Position numbers and translations under genes: made by a program. From positions 4,526,001 to 4,590,000 of the forward strand of contig NZ_LR134116.1 of the NCBI RefSeq assembly GCF_900635455.1: DNA of 64,000 bases, in the 5' to 3' direction. Numbering within the stretch: position 1 is the stretch's first letter; the number at the start of each line of letters is the position of its first letter. Below the pieces are notes generated by a model. It saw only the letters and a list, made by a program, of their open reading frames with translations. It was not told where the DNA came from and did no database searches. Source of the stretch: Yersinia intermedia (lineage in GTDB: Bacteria; Pseudomonadota; Gammaproteobacteria; Enterobacterales; Enterobacteriaceae). Of this stretch, positions 49,400 through 58,396 are shown in pieces.

Positions 49400-49564
49400 A
49401 TTCCTTTTACGCGCAGCAAAATACTGTTATTCACCATGACTTCCCTTATACAAGGAAAGCACAACACACAGGTATCAAGATAGGCATGGGCCAGAGCACG
49501 ACGATAAACAGCGGTACGGACTTCAACGGGCAGATAGGATTGATTCAGGGTATTCAGTCAACTA
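49400..49564. other. Spacer with an unexplained minus-strand frame
   Basis: Between the HTH-EAL gene and the IS3-family remnant. On minus there is a short frame reading 'LPVEVRTAVYRRALAHAYLD' that looks protein-like but has no start. It may be the broken end of a gene in which the element landed. I cannot identify it. Confidence 0.3.
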
Positions 49565-50101
49565 AAGCCGGACACGGATTTAGGCACATTGCTGTAGTCG
49601 GCGTTCATATTCATCCGGCGGCATATTTCCCAGCCGATAATGCCGCCTTTTCAGATTATAAAAAATGTCAGTATAATCAATAACATCAATATTCCCCTGA
49701 CTTCGGGTTTTCTACCGCGTGGATAGCGACGACGCCCAGGGCGTTTATGTCGTTGTTCATTTCCATGGCGAAGAAGGCCGAAGCCTTTTTTAACCGGTCA
49801 TTGTCGCTCTGCAACTGCCGTACCTGTTTTTCAAGTTCCTGTATTCGCCGTTGTTCCGGTTTTATAGCACTGGCTATCAGTGTGTTCCCGCGAATCTCTC
49901 CGTGATACTGCCGTAGCCAGTGTTGTAAGGTTGAACGGTTGAAAAACCAACATTCATTGTTTCAACAGCCTGAGTCACCGGGTTCTTATGCTGAAGAGCC
50001 AGATTGAAGCACTCCTGTTTAAACTCATGAGTAAATGATTTTTTTTCGCATTTTCACCTCGTTAGTGTTGCTCATTATATCTCTAACAAAGTGTCCGGCA
50101 T
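49565..50101 (-). mobile_element. IS3-family insertion sequence remnant (internally deleted, frameshifted)
   Basis: On minus an OrfA-like frame starts at 50051 ('MRKKSFTHEFKQECFNLALQ', then 'NPVTQAVETMNVGFSTVQ'). It shifts frame near 49935 and goes on with 'LQHWLRQYHGEIRGN' and the leucine-zipper part 'IQELEKQVRQLQSDNDRLKK'. It then jumps to the tail of OrfB ('YNLKRRHYRLGNMPPDEYE', stop at 49580-49582). Short inverted ends GCCGGACAC lie at 49567-49575 and, inverted, at 50091-50099. At about 537 bp it is less than half of a full IS3-family element, so it cannot move by itself. Confidence 0.85.
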
Positions 50102-50218
50102 TGCGGGCAATCATGTTCTGTTGTGAGGAGGATAATTGCTGTTTAAGCTGTCTAATCTCGGTTTTAAGGTCAGTATGTCGGCACCAATGTTTAAGTCCTG
50201 AATGGGTTACTGACATAC
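50102..50218 (-). other. Unidentified fragment between IS remnant and ulaR
   Basis: A minus-strand frame reads 'HWCRHTDLKTEIRQLKQQLS', a coiled-coil-like segment that runs straight into the IS end. It may be the remains of another transposase or of the target gene. It is too short to name. Confidence 0.3.
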
Positions 50219-50977
50219 CTAGACGAGAATAACTTGTACGTTTTTGGCTCGGAGCTGCTGCACGACCTTTTGATCCGCATCTTTGCCGGTGATCAGAATG
50301 TCTATCTTGCTGGCTGAACAAAACAGAATGCCTGCCCGTTGCCCCACCTTACTGCTGTCGGCTAGTACCACCAGTCGGCCCCCATGATTGAGCATTTTCT
50401 GCTCTGCCATGGCGGTCAGCACATCCATCTTGTAGAGACCATCTGCGGTAACACCTTTACCGCTTGTGAATACCCAGTGCCCTGCATAGAGGGAAGATAT
50501 CTCGTCTTGCGGAGCCAGGGTGATGGATTGTGACTTATTGTATTGACCACCGATGATGACCACGCCGTCATGGTCATTCTCTATAAGATAGTTGGCAAGT
50601 GGGAAGTAATTGGTGATGACCTGGACATCCTGCCTGCAGATCTCCTGACCCAACATGAAAGCGGTGGATCCACAGTTGATTACCGCGCTCTCGCCCGGTT
50701 TGATCAGGGCTGCGGCAGCCTGGGCGATGCGCACCTTTTCGTTATGATTCAGGCTCTCGTTGCTGTCAAGGGGCGACCAGTGTGGCTTTCTCACTTGCAT
50801 CAATGCTTCAGCACCGTTACGCACCTTGCGCAGCTTGCCGGAATCATTGAGCTTGTTGATATCGCGACGAGCGGTTGCCGGCGAAATATCAAAGGCTTGC
50901 ATTATACTGCTGACCGAAAGGTGACGTTTCTGATCGAGCAATTCCAAAATGGCGTTATGGCGATGTGCTTCTGTCAT
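50219..50977 (-). CDS. ulaR: DeoR-family repressor of ascorbate utilisation, UlaR-like
   Basis: This 252-residue regulator has the DeoR helix-turn-helix ('[20 protein letters not shown]', residues 19-38) and a sugar-phosphate sensing domain with '[11 protein letters not shown]' and '[11 protein letters not shown]'. UlaR in E. coli represses ula genes and responds to L-ascorbate-6-phosphate. It is the last gene of the minus arm of the ula cluster (about 100 bases after ulaE), so it may have its own promoter there, where TATGATTAT-like words occur. Confidence 0.88.
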   Translation of the reverse strand: MTEAHRHNAILELLDQKRHLSVSSIMQAFDISPATARRDINKLNDSGKLRKVRNGAEALMQVRKPHWSPLDSNESLNHNEKVRIAQAAAALIKPGESAVINCGSTAFMLGQEICRQDVQVITNYFPLANYLIENDHDGVVIIGGQYNKSQSITLAPQDEISSLYAGHWVFTSGKGVTADGLYKMDVLTAMAEQKMLNHGGRLVVLADSSKVGQRAGILFCSASKIDILITGKDADQKVVQQLRAKNVQVILV

Positions 50978-51010
50978 ATCATGCCTAATTATGATTTAAC
51001 TTGATTGGAG

Positions 51011-51019
51011 TATGATTAT
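51011..51019. promoter_or_regulatory. Candidate regulator-binding word TATGATTAT (ulaR upstream)
   Basis: The word TATGATTAT occurs here, and a related TATGATTT at 50990, just before ulaR. The same nine-base word occurs at 53761 and 54000 in the divergent ula promoter region. Recurrence only in the regulatory gaps of one regulon suggests an operator half-site. Confidence 0.35.
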
Positions 51020-51074
51020 ATCGCGCATAATTTTTAATGACAGCTACCTTGCAAATTCTTTTGGTGGCTAGATA

Positions 51075-51947
51075 TCAGGCAAGTGACAGACCGGCTTGTT
51101 GTCCCATCGTTACCAGTCGCGCTTTGGCTATTTTCAGGTTGTTGGTCCATTGCGCATCCTTGGCCCACATCTCCAGCACTAATGGCCCGCTGTAACCCAT
51201 TTTTGCCAAGGTTTTAAAAATGGCGGCAAAGTCAACCTCTCCTTCCCCGATGACCAGATCACGGAACTGTCCCTGGCTATTGCCCGATACCTTAAGAGTG
51301 TCTTTGAGATGGATCTGCACAATATGATCTGCACTCAATTGCAGTTCGGTGCAGGTGTCATAGTTCCAGCCCGTGATATTGCCGACGTCCGGATAGGCCA
51401 TAAAGTAGGGGGACGGTATCATCTTTTTCAGCACTTCAAATTTGCTCAGAGAGTTAAGATAGGGGGTATCCATGATCTCCACACCCAGCATGACACCAGC
51501 CCGTTCAGCCATTTTGGTCGCCGCTTTCATCCCTTGAATGAAATGTTGATGGGTTTCTTCACTTTGTGGCTCGTAATAGACGTCATAGCCTGCCAACTGG
51601 ATACAGCGAATACCAAGTTTATACGACAGATTGATCGCTTTTTGCATAATGAGCGCCGCCGTCTCGCGGATAGCTGGATCTCGTGAGCCAAATGGAAATC
51701 GGCGATGGGCGCTCAGGCACATGGATTGCAGCGGGAAGCTGTGCTTCTCGCATAGGTGTCTAAGTTGATAGATCTCGGCATCTGACCAATCCAGCCGTTG
51801 CAGCTTTTCGTCTGACTCGTCAATGGATATTTCGATAAAATCGAAGCCAAGCTCTTTGGCCGAAAGAATTTTCTCTTCCCAAGCTAGTGTGGATGGTATC
51901 GCTTTTTCATAAAGGCCAAGGCGAAAGGTATGGTCAAAGTTATGCAT
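51075..51947 (-). CDS. ulaE: L-xylulose-5-phosphate 3-epimerase UlaE
   Basis: This 290-residue TIM-barrel enzyme of the xylose-isomerase-like family converts L-xylulose-5-P to L-ribulose-5-P in ascorbate breakdown. Diagnostic pieces are 'RLGLYEKAIPSTLAWEEKI', 'FDFIEISIDESDEKLQRLDW', 'LGVEIMDTPYLNSLSKF' and 'YPDVGNITGWNYDT', with metal ligands in 'GVEIMD', 'YPDVGN', 'QIHLKDT' and 'VLEMW'. It appears intact and follows the HAD pseudogene by 15 bases. Confidence 0.93.
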   Translation of the reverse strand: MHNFDHTFRLGLYEKAIPSTLAWEEKILSAKELGFDFIEISIDESDEKLQRLDWSDAEIYQLRHLCEKHSFPLQSMCLSAHRRFPFGSRDPAIRETAALIMQKAINLSYKLGIRCIQLAGYDVYYEPQSEETHQHFIQGMKAATKMAERAGVMLGVEIMDTPYLNSLSKFEVLKKMIPSPYFMAYPDVGNITGWNYDTCTELQLSADHIVQIHLKDTLKVSGNSQGQFRDLVIGEGEVDFAAIFKTLAKMGYSGPLVLEMWAKDAQWTNNLKIAKARLVTMGQQAGLSLA

Positions 51948-51962
51948 ACAAGCTCCTGCATT

Positions 51963-52477
51963 TCAGATAGGAAAATAGGTGTTCAGCACATCAAGGATCC
52001 CGAGTTTGTCGTTACTCTCGGAGGTTACCCGATCGGCCATCCGCTTGACCTGTGACTCGGCATTGGCCATGGCAATGCTTGCGAGGCAAAGCATGGAGGT
52101 ATCGTTATGGTTGTCTCCGATGGCAACCAACTGGGCAGGATTGATCCCTTGCTGTTCGAGATATTCCCGCAGTCGCATCCGGGCAAAGTCAATCCGATTG
52201 GACCAAGACTGCTCGCCACTGAAGTGTTCACGAACCCAAGGATGGCTTGAGAAAGCCTGAATGGTCGCGATATCTTCCTCTGCGACGAACTTCCAGACAT
52301 GGAGACTGTTTGCCAACTCATCTTCAAAGGAGTGAACGCAGGCCATCTGTGGCCGGAGCGGAGGTGGAAAGCTGGTAGCCCATTGTTGCAGTGCGTCCAT
52401 GTAATGAACCGGATGATGGGATGAGCACTGGTCAACGTGGTGCCATCGAGGTCGAGGGCCAGGGCGAGATAGTTCAT
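51963..52477 (-). pseudogene. Cof/YidA-type HAD phosphatase, deleted and frameshifted
   Basis: The start at 52477 gives a normal HAD-IIB opening ('YLALALDLDGTTLTSAHPII'). The frame then fails, and the rest of the protein continues in another frame to 51963 ('VAIGDNHNDTSMLCLASIAM', 'AESQVKRMADRVTSESNDK'). Both catalytic motifs survive, but about 90 residues of the cap and middle part are missing compared with the usual length near 270. It would have dephosphorylated a sugar phosphate and was in line with ulaE and ulaG. Confidence 0.85.
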
Positions 52478-52509
52478 CGTCTGTTCTTCCTGGTGAGTGG
52501 TTAAGCAGC

Positions 52510-52549
52510 GGTGATTGATATGACACCTTGTTGGTACATATCAATCACC
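52510..52549 (-). terminator. Hairpin between ulaG and the HAD pseudogene
   Basis: A perfect 13-base stem (GGTGATTGATATG / CATATCAATCACC) with a 14-base loop. It lies within the minus ula transcript. It may reduce distal expression or protect the ulaG mRNA; no U run follows. Confidence 0.6.
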
Positions 52550-52572
52550 TTCCCTGGTGTTACTCGGAGGAT

Positions 52573-53640
52573 TTACAGGAAGGATTTGTAAGGCAATTCC
52601 GGCTCGTCAATAAATATGTCATCGAAACCGCGCGGGTGCTGGTAGTGTCGCTTGTTCTGGTCGGTCGGGAAGGTGTACTTGCCACCGACTTGCCAGAAGA
52701 AGGGGCTGAAACGATAGCCGAGACGCTCTTTTTTCATGTTCCAAAGTACTTCGATTTCACGGGGGTCACTCTGGAAGTTGGCCCAGATATCGTGATGGAA
52801 TGGGATCACTACTTTGGTATTGAGGGATTCCCCGGCACGCAAGATGTCTGATGAGGTCATTTTGTCGGTCACGCCGCGCGGATTCTCACCGTAGGAGAGT
52901 AGAGCCACATCGATCTGGTAGTCGTTGCCATGCTTGGCATAGTAGTTAGAGTAGTGAGAGTCGCCAGAGTGGTAGAGGTTACCGCCTGATGTCTTGACCA
53001 GATAGTTCACCGCTCGATCATCCATGCCATCAAGGATGCTCTTGTCTTGAGAAGATACGCCTGCCGGTAGAGTGACCAAGGCAGTACGGTCAAATGCATC
53101 AAGCACCTGGATAATGATATCCCCCACCGGGATCTCGTCACCGACATGAGCCACCACACAACGCTCGGCAGGGACTCCCCAGCGTTGCCACAGTTCGACA
53201 CAGGCTTTGGGGCCGATGAACTTCACATGCTCACCGCAGTTTTGCAGGACGGCAGCAGCCACATTGACGTCGATGTGGTCGGCATGATCATGGGTAGCGA
53301 GTACTGCATCTATCTGTTTGATACCGAAAGGATCGAGCACGAACGGAGAGGTTCTAAGGTTAGGTTGCAGCTTGCGGACTCCTCCCATCCGCATCATCTG
53401 ATGCTGCTTGTTCATATGGGGGTTGCCGTGGGTTCTCTTGCCCGTGCCACACCAGAAGTCGATGGCGATATTAGTATTGCCTTCAGACTTTAACCAGATA
53501 CCGGTACAGCCCAGCCACCACATGGTGAAGGTGTTCAGTTTTACATCTTCCTGCTCAATCTCTTCATTCAGCCAGGTGCCCCACTCGGGGAAGGTGCTGA
53601 GGATCCATGACTCACGGGTGATTTCATCAATCTTGCTCAT
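52573..53640 (-). CDS. ulaG: L-ascorbate-6-phosphate lactonase UlaG
   Basis: UlaG (355 residues) opens L-ascorbate-6-phosphate to 3-keto-L-gulonate-6-phosphate. It is a metallo-beta-lactamase-fold enzyme with the metal motif '[13 protein letters not shown]' and later ligands in '[12 protein letters not shown]' and '[12 protein letters not shown]'. The start '[20 protein letters not shown]' matches E. coli UlaG closely in form and length (354). It is the first gene of the minus arm, facing ulaAB across a 500-base regulatory region. Confidence 0.96.
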   Translation of the reverse strand: MSKIDEITRESWILSTFPEWGTWLNEEIEQEDVKLNTFTMWWLGCTGIWLKSEGNTNIAIDFWCGTGKRTHGNPHMNKQHQMMRMGGVRKLQPNLRTSPFVLDPFGIKQIDAVLATHDHADHIDVNVAAAVLQNCGEHVKFIGPKACVELWQRWGVPAERCVVAHVGDEIPVGDIIIQVLDAFDRTALVTLPAGVSSQDKSILDGMDDRAVNYLVKTSGGNLYHSGDSHYSNYYAKHGNDYQIDVALLSYGENPRGVTDKMTSSDILRAGESLNTKVVIPFHHDIWANFQSDPREIEVLWNMKKERLGYRFSPFFWQVGGKYTFPTDQNKRHYQHPRGFDDIFIDEPELPYKSFL

Positions 53641-54142
53641 CTGACATACCTTTCTGGTTTGGATGATTCACACAGTTGTGATTCATCAGGTGATGACATG
53701 GCCTACATGGTTGCGAGCCAATGATTTGTTTTGATTTCTAATGACTATATATCTGCGCAATATGATTATCAATGATTGGCGTGATTTTTTTGTGACAACT
53801 GCAACAGTTTATCTCGATATAGAAATACAGCATCATTCAACACATTGAATTAATTGTTGTTTAACATTTTTATTTGACTTATGCGGATTTTTTGTATGGT
53901 TGCCATCATCCATTTAACCTAAATTTTACATTCGGATAATGCAGGGAATAGATTATCTCGACCAAGATCTTCATCACAATAAATCAAATAATGAGCATGT
54001 ATGATTATTTCAGATCTTGTAGTGAGTGGAGACAGTTGAATCTGCTCGCGGGGAGTCAGGTAAAGCAATGCCCATATGAACGGTTATATGTACACACCAA
54101 TCCAATAGCAATGAGTTGTCCTCATCTGGACGGAGCATAAAT
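53641..54142. promoter_or_regulatory. Divergent ulaG / ulaAB regulatory region
   Basis: About 500 bases with no gene between the two ula arms. It holds TATGATTAT at 53761-53769 and 54000-54008, a CRP-like half-site TGTGA near 53792, and a TTGTGAT near 53679. The E. coli ula promoters are repressed by UlaR and activated by CRP, so this is the expected control region. The exact promoters were not resolved. Confidence 0.55.
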
Positions 54143-55873
54143 ATGGAAACCCTCTACAACGTTTTTTTCATTTTTTACAGTCAAGTTATGACCAAAGCCC
54201 CCTTGCTGTTGGGGCTGGTGACCTGTATTGGCTATCTGCTACTCAAACAGGATGGTACCACTGTCATCAAGGGCACGGTGAAGACCATTGTTGGTTTCAT
54301 GCTTGTCCAGGTCGGTGCCAGCACCCTGGTGGCAGGCTTCAAGCCAGTAGTGGATAAGATTGCGGAGTATCATCATCTCACCGGTTCAGTGATTGATCCC
54401 TATACCACCATGATGGCCACCATGGAGACGATGGGAGAAAACTACTCTTGGGTCGGCTATGCCGTATTGCTGGCCCTGGCGCTCAATATTCTGCTGGTAT
54501 TGCTGCGCCGTTATACCGGGATCCGCACCATCATGCTGACCGGCCACATCATGTTTCAGCAAGTTGGTCTGATCGCGGTTTTCTACATGGTGATAGGGGC
54601 ATCGATGTGGGAAACCATTCTCTACTCTGCTGTCATCATGGCGCTCTATTGGGGGATCTCCTCCAACATCATGTTTAAGCCAACCCAAGAAGTTACAGGG
54701 GGGGCTGGTTTCTCGATTGGTCACCAGCAACAGGTTGCATCTTGGATCGCCACTAAGATTGCGCCCAGACTTGGCAACAAGGAGGAGAGTGTCGACCATC
54801 TGAAATTGCCCAAATGGCTGCACATTTTCCACGACAGCATCACGGCGACAGCCATCGTGATGACCATCTTCTTCGGCATAATCCTACTTTCGTTTGGTCT
54901 AGATAACCTGCAAAAGATGGCGGGCCAGACCCACTGGTCAATTTACATTCTTGAGACCGGTCTCAAGTTTGCGGTCGCGATTCAGATCATCGTTGTTGGT
55001 GTACGTATGTTCGTTGCCGAGCTATCCGAGGCATTCAAGGGGATCTCCGAGCGCGTCATTCCTAATGCCGTGCTTGCTATCGACTGCGCCGCCATCTACG
55101 CCTACTCGCCCAATGCCATGGTATTTGGCTTCATGTGGGGAGCCATTGGCCAGTTCCTTGCCGTGCTGACACTGCTGGCCTTCAAGGCGCCGATCATGAT
55201 CATTCCGGGCTTTATTCCCATGTTCTTCTCTAATGCCACCATTGGGGTGTTTGCCAACCACTTTGGCGGCTGGCGAGCGGTGATGAAGATCTGCTTTGTG
55301 ATGGGGATTATCGAAGTCTTGGGTTCTGCCTGGGCTATTCATCTGTTTGCGGTCAACGGTACCAGCTTCAATGGCTGGATGGGCATGGCTGACTGGGCGC
55401 TGGTATTCCCGGTGATCATGCAGGGCCTCTCGCTCTCTTCTCTGTTCTTCTTTGTGTTGCTGGCTGGTACTGGGCTTTATATGTACTTCGCATCCCGCAC
55501 CCTGCGTATGGAAGAGGATATGGCAGCACCCGGAGTGATCACAACAGAGGGGAAACCTGAAATTGTCAAAGGGAGAAATGCGGTACGGATCCTGGCAGTA
55601 TGCGGAAACGGACAGGGTTCATCCATGATGATGAAGATGAAGATCGGCAAGTTTCTTGAACAACATGGTGTGCCACATGTCATGGACTCCTGCGCCGTGG
55701 CAGATTACAAAACTAAGCTTCAGACCACCGACATTATCGTCTCTTCCAAGCATCTGGCTGGAGAGATGACTCCCGGTGAGGGCAAGTTCGTGCTGGGTGT
55801 GCAGAATATGCTTAACCCCAATTCATTTGGTGATGAACTGCTGGGCATCATCAAGCACAACTTTGCAAATTAA
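54143..55873 (+). CDS. PTS ascorbate transporter, fused IIC-IIB (UlaA-UlaB)
   Basis: This 576-residue membrane protein imports and phosphorylates L-ascorbate. I start it at 54143 ('[20 protein letters not shown]'), with GGACGGAG ten bases upstream; a TTG nine codons earlier is not needed. Residues 1-465 or so form the SgaT/UlaA channel ('[17 protein letters not shown]', '[20 protein letters not shown]', '[19 protein letters not shown]'). After a linker comes a IIB domain with phospho-Cys in '[19 protein letters not shown]'. In E. coli these are two genes; fused forms exist in other genera. It appears intact. Confidence 0.93.
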   Translation: METLYNVFFIFYSQVMTKAPLLLGLVTCIGYLLLKQDGTTVIKGTVKTIVGFMLVQVGASTLVAGFKPVVDKIAEYHHLTGSVIDPYTTMMATMETMGENYSWVGYAVLLALALNILLVLLRRYTGIRTIMLTGHIMFQQVGLIAVFYMVIGASMWETILYSAVIMALYWGISSNIMFKPTQEVTGGAGFSIGHQQQVASWIATKIAPRLGNKEESVDHLKLPKWLHIFHDSITATAIVMTIFFGIILLSFGLDNLQKMAGQTHWSIYILETGLKFAVAIQIIVVGVRMFVAELSEAFKGISERVIPNAVLAIDCAAIYAYSPNAMVFGFMWGAIGQFLAVLTLLAFKAPIMIIPGFIPMFFSNATIGVFANHFGGWRAVMKICFVMGIIEVLGSAWAIHLFAVNGTSFNGWMGMADWALVFPVIMQGLSLSSLFFFVLLAGTGLYMYFASRTLRMEEDMAAPGVITTEGKPEIVKGRNAVRILAVCGNGQGSSMMMKMKIGKFLEQHGVPHVMDSCAVADYKTKLQTTDIIVSSKHLAGEMTPGEGKFVLGVQNMLNPNSFGDELLGIIKHNFAN

Positions 55874-55918
55874 TCCAGAGAGAGCATTCTGCAAAAAGCA
55901 GTGGGCAAGGAGAAAAAT

Positions 55919-56395
55919 ATGAAATTCAAACAATCTTTAATCGAAAATGATTCGGTATTGCTCGGCGCTACAGCAACCGACTGGCGCAGTGCCATCAAAC
56001 TGGGCACTGACATGCTGATACGCTCGGGTGCCGTTGAGCCTTGCTATCACGATGCGATCATCAGCAGCATCGAAAAAATGGGCCCATATATCGTGATAGC
56101 GCCGCAGTTTGCGATGCCTCATGCACGGCCAGAAAATGGCGTAAATCGTACGGCTTTCGCGTTAGTAACGCTGTCTATCCCGGTCAAGTTTGAGGGGGAA
56201 GATGAGTTGGTGGACGTATTGGTGACTCTTGCCGGTAGCACTTCGGATGAGCACATGGAGGGGCTGATGGAGGTCACTCAGGTACTGGAAGATGAAAATA
56301 GCGAGAGCGGGATCAATCTTGACAAGCTAAGAAAATGCCACAGCAAGGCTGAAGTATTTAACGTCATTGACCAAGCGTTGGCTAAAATTATCTGA
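55919..56395 (+). CDS. ulaC: PTS ascorbate-type EIIA (UlaC-like)
   Basis: This 158-residue IIA protein passes phosphate from HPr to the IIB domain. The active His is in '[20 protein letters not shown]'. I start at 55919 ('[13 protein letters not shown]') with AAGGAG nine bases upstream; a GTG six codons earlier would place that site inside the gene. It lies 45 bases after the fused IICB gene. Confidence 0.93.
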   Translation: MKFKQSLIENDSVLLGATATDWRSAIKLGTDMLIRSGAVEPCYHDAIISSIEKMGPYIVIAPQFAMPHARPENGVNRTAFALVTLSIPVKFEGEDELVDVLVTLAGSTSDEHMEGLMEVTQVLEDENSESGINLDKLRKCHSKAEVFNVIDQALAKII

Positions 56396-56423
56396 GGTGC
56401 CCAAAGCGGCTCAGGAGAACGCA

Positions 56424-56755
56424 ATGTACAAGTTATTGAAAGAGGCTGTACTGGAGACCAACCTGCTGTTACCCCGATACGGTCTGGTTATTCCCGCCTT
56501 GGGAACCATGCATGCTGATTATTTTTATGGGAATATTCCTTGCACGCGCCCGCAGACGTTGCCTGGTGCGGTAATTACGGGGCATGCACTACTTTGCAGG
56601 GGCAAGAGTGCAACACGCACTGGTCTTGGAGGCAGTTGCCACGATGGCTCTTGCTACTAGGATCTTGAATCCGGCGATACATATCGCTCAGGAACTGTCT
56701 GACAAACACTATTTCAGAAAACATGGTAAAAAATGCCTATTACGGCCAGCGTTAA
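56424..56755 (+). pseudogene. ulaF: L-ribulose-5-phosphate 4-epimerase (UlaF/AraD family), deleted
   Basis: The start '[20 protein letters not shown]' is that of UlaF, but it joins directly to '[20 protein letters not shown]' from the middle of the enzyme, so about 100 residues including metal ligands are gone. After a further deletion and frame change, the C-terminus is seen as 'HNALVLE'-like sequence, '[20 protein letters not shown]' and 'RKHGK', with 'NAYYGQR' and TAA at 56753 in the old frame. It cannot be active. The pathway would need another epimerase such as AraD. Confidence 0.88.
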
Positions 56756-56882
56756 TTAGTCGATAAATTATTTAAACCGAACTGCTATTTATTTTTAGTG
56801 ACTTTTTGTTACGGCCTTTCTTCGGATTTAAATCAATAAGCCATTTAATCACCACAAGGTTTTAAATAAAGGGGAATATATT

Positions 56883-57527
56883 ATGACCAAGCCAATGTTA
56901 CAAATCGCTCTGGATTCAACCGACCTTGCTACAGCAGTTGATATTGCCGATCATGTTGCCGGTTATGTAGAGGTAATCGAGGTTGGTACTATTCTGGCTT
57001 TCGCTGAAGGGATGTCTGCTGTACGCACTATGCGAGAGCGCCACCCGAACCACATTATTGTTTGCGATATGAAGACCACCGATGGTGGTGCCATTCTGGC
57101 GCGTATGGCCTTCTCTGCAGGAGCAGACTGGATCACCGTTTCGGCCGCCGCGCACGTTGCCACCATTGCAGCCTGTAAAAAAGTGGCCGATGAGTTTGGC
57201 GGGGAGATCCAGATCGAGATTTATGGTAACTGGACGCTCAATGATGCCAAACAGTGGGTCGATATGGGGATCACCCAGGCTATTTATCACCGTTCGCGGG
57301 ATGCCGAGCTGGCCGGTATCAGTTGGACGCAGGCAGATTTGAGCAAGATGCGAGCGCTCTCCGAGCTGGGATTGGAGCTGTCGATCACCGGCGGCATTGT
57401 GCCGGAAGATATCCATCTGTTTGAAGGGATCCAAGCCAAAACGTTTATCGCGGGGCGCGCGTTGGCCTCTGAAAGCGGACAGGCAACCGCAGAAGCACTG
57501 CGTTGTGAGATAAACAAATATTGGTAA
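56883..57527 (+). CDS. ulaD: 3-keto-L-gulonate-6-phosphate decarboxylase UlaD
   Basis: This 214-residue TIM-barrel enzyme of the OMP decarboxylase superfamily converts 3-keto-L-gulonate-6-P to L-xylulose-5-P. The signature DxKxxD is seen as 'VCDMKTTDGGAILARMAF', and phosphate contacts are likely in 'ITGGIVPEDI' and 'FIAGRALA'. Hexulose-6-P synthases share the fold, but the ula setting favours UlaD. It follows the dead ulaF by about 130 bases, with the GGGG purine site before the ATG. Confidence 0.92.
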   Translation: MTKPMLQIALDSTDLATAVDIADHVAGYVEVIEVGTILAFAEGMSAVRTMRERHPNHIIVCDMKTTDGGAILARMAFSAGADWITVSAAAHVATIAACKKVADEFGGEIQIEIYGNWTLNDAKQWVDMGITQAIYHRSRDAELAGISWTQADLSKMRALSELGLELSITGGIVPEDIHLFEGIQAKTFIAGRALASESGQATAEALRCEINKYW

Positions 57528-57922
57528 GTTGATGGTGATGGCGATCAGTGGGTTCTGTCGCATTAGGATAGGAAAGTTAGCAAAATTTCGTGGCCACATT
57601 TTTAGGTAGCCAACAAATAAAATGGTTCCACTGGTGATAAACGGGTCCGCTTGGAAAACGGAATCTATAGTCACTCCCGTTTTTGCAACACTGATTTTGA
57701 AGATATTGTTGGCTTGCTTGAATCTATCCGGCGTCTGAATGAGCTTAATTGCCCGCACCTTGATGAGTTCTGGCCTGATGAACCTCTAGAAAATATACGG
57801 CTTCAGATGAGCCTTTCCGTTTTACAGGTTCTTCAACAGGCCAGTTGGCCGTTCATATCATCAATAATCAGTATTCGCAAAACTAGATAATTGGCTGTTT
57901 AAAATTATTATCCTCGTTGGCT
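57528..57922. other. Island right end, unidentified remnants
   Basis: Plus-strand sequence from about 57624 to 57887 is open without a start ('RLENGIYSHSRFCNTDFEDI', 'LNCPHLDEFWPDEPLENIR') and has gene-like codon use, but I do not recognise it. It probably is a fragment of a lost gene. No ribosome binding site precedes it. Confidence 0.35.
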
Positions 57923-58062
57923 TTAGGCATGGAACGTCTGTTGCCGTGCCGTCAGTGCCCAGGCTATTCTGTCAGCGTGTTTGCCAGAAATTCAAAGAGC
58001 TTTGGCCTGGTAAACTTTTTACCCAGACCCAGATCGATACCAATGAATTCAATGTCTTTCAT
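57923..58062 (-). mobile_element. IS110-family transposase remnant
   Basis: From an ATG at 58062 on minus the frame reads 'MKDIEFIGIDLG' followed by 'LGKKFTRPKLFEFLANT', then stops at 57964. The IGIDLG opening and the 'RPKLFEFL' block are typical of IS110-family transposases, with the residues normally between them missing. In the next frame 'RIAWALTARQQTFHA' and a TAA at 57923 look like the end of the same protein. The element thus keeps only its two ends. Confidence 0.65.
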
Positions 58063-58225
58063 GATGGTTCTCCAGTTTAAGCCTGCCCTCTGCATAGCGG
58101 TATTTCATACGCCAGTATTTCGCCCCACTGGCACTGACTTCGAGATATAACCCTCCCCCATCAGTCAACTTGTAGGATTTCTCTTTCGGCTTTGCAGTCT
58201 CTACCTGGCGGGCATTGAGTTTCAT
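58049..58225 (-). pseudogene. int: P4-type tyrosine integrase, N-terminal stub
   Basis: From the ATG at 58225 the minus strand encodes 'MKLNARQVETAKPKEK', 'YKLTDGGGLYLEV' and 'KYWRMKYRYAEGRL', the arm-binding N-terminus of P4-family integrases. It ends in a TGA at 58049-58051, shortly after running into the IS110 remnant. The catalytic domain is absent. It begins about 150 bases from the 3' end of selC and reads away from it, the normal place and direction for an island integrase. Confidence 0.88.
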
Positions 58226-58374
58226 TTGGGGGCATCTCTAAAATAACAGTATTTTTATGCCCCCTGTATAGGGTAGAAACCAGTAGACCACGGTAGATTC
58301 AGACAGACTACTTTCTCTATAACCATAGGATTATAAAAGGATTTATTGACGAAGAGAGAAAGCAGGAGATAGGC

Positions 58375-58396
58375 TTTGGCGGAAGATCACAGGAGT
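58375..58396. repeat. selC 3' end direct repeat (putative island attachment site, right)
   Basis: The first 16 bases are identical to 41325-41340, and 21 of 22 agree overall. This copy is part of the functional tRNA gene. Confidence 0.8.

Noticed and set aside
56916..57758. A 280-codon minus frame across ulaD
   Set aside because: It is antisense to ulaD, which has clear catalytic motifs; the reading frame is a by-product of codon use.
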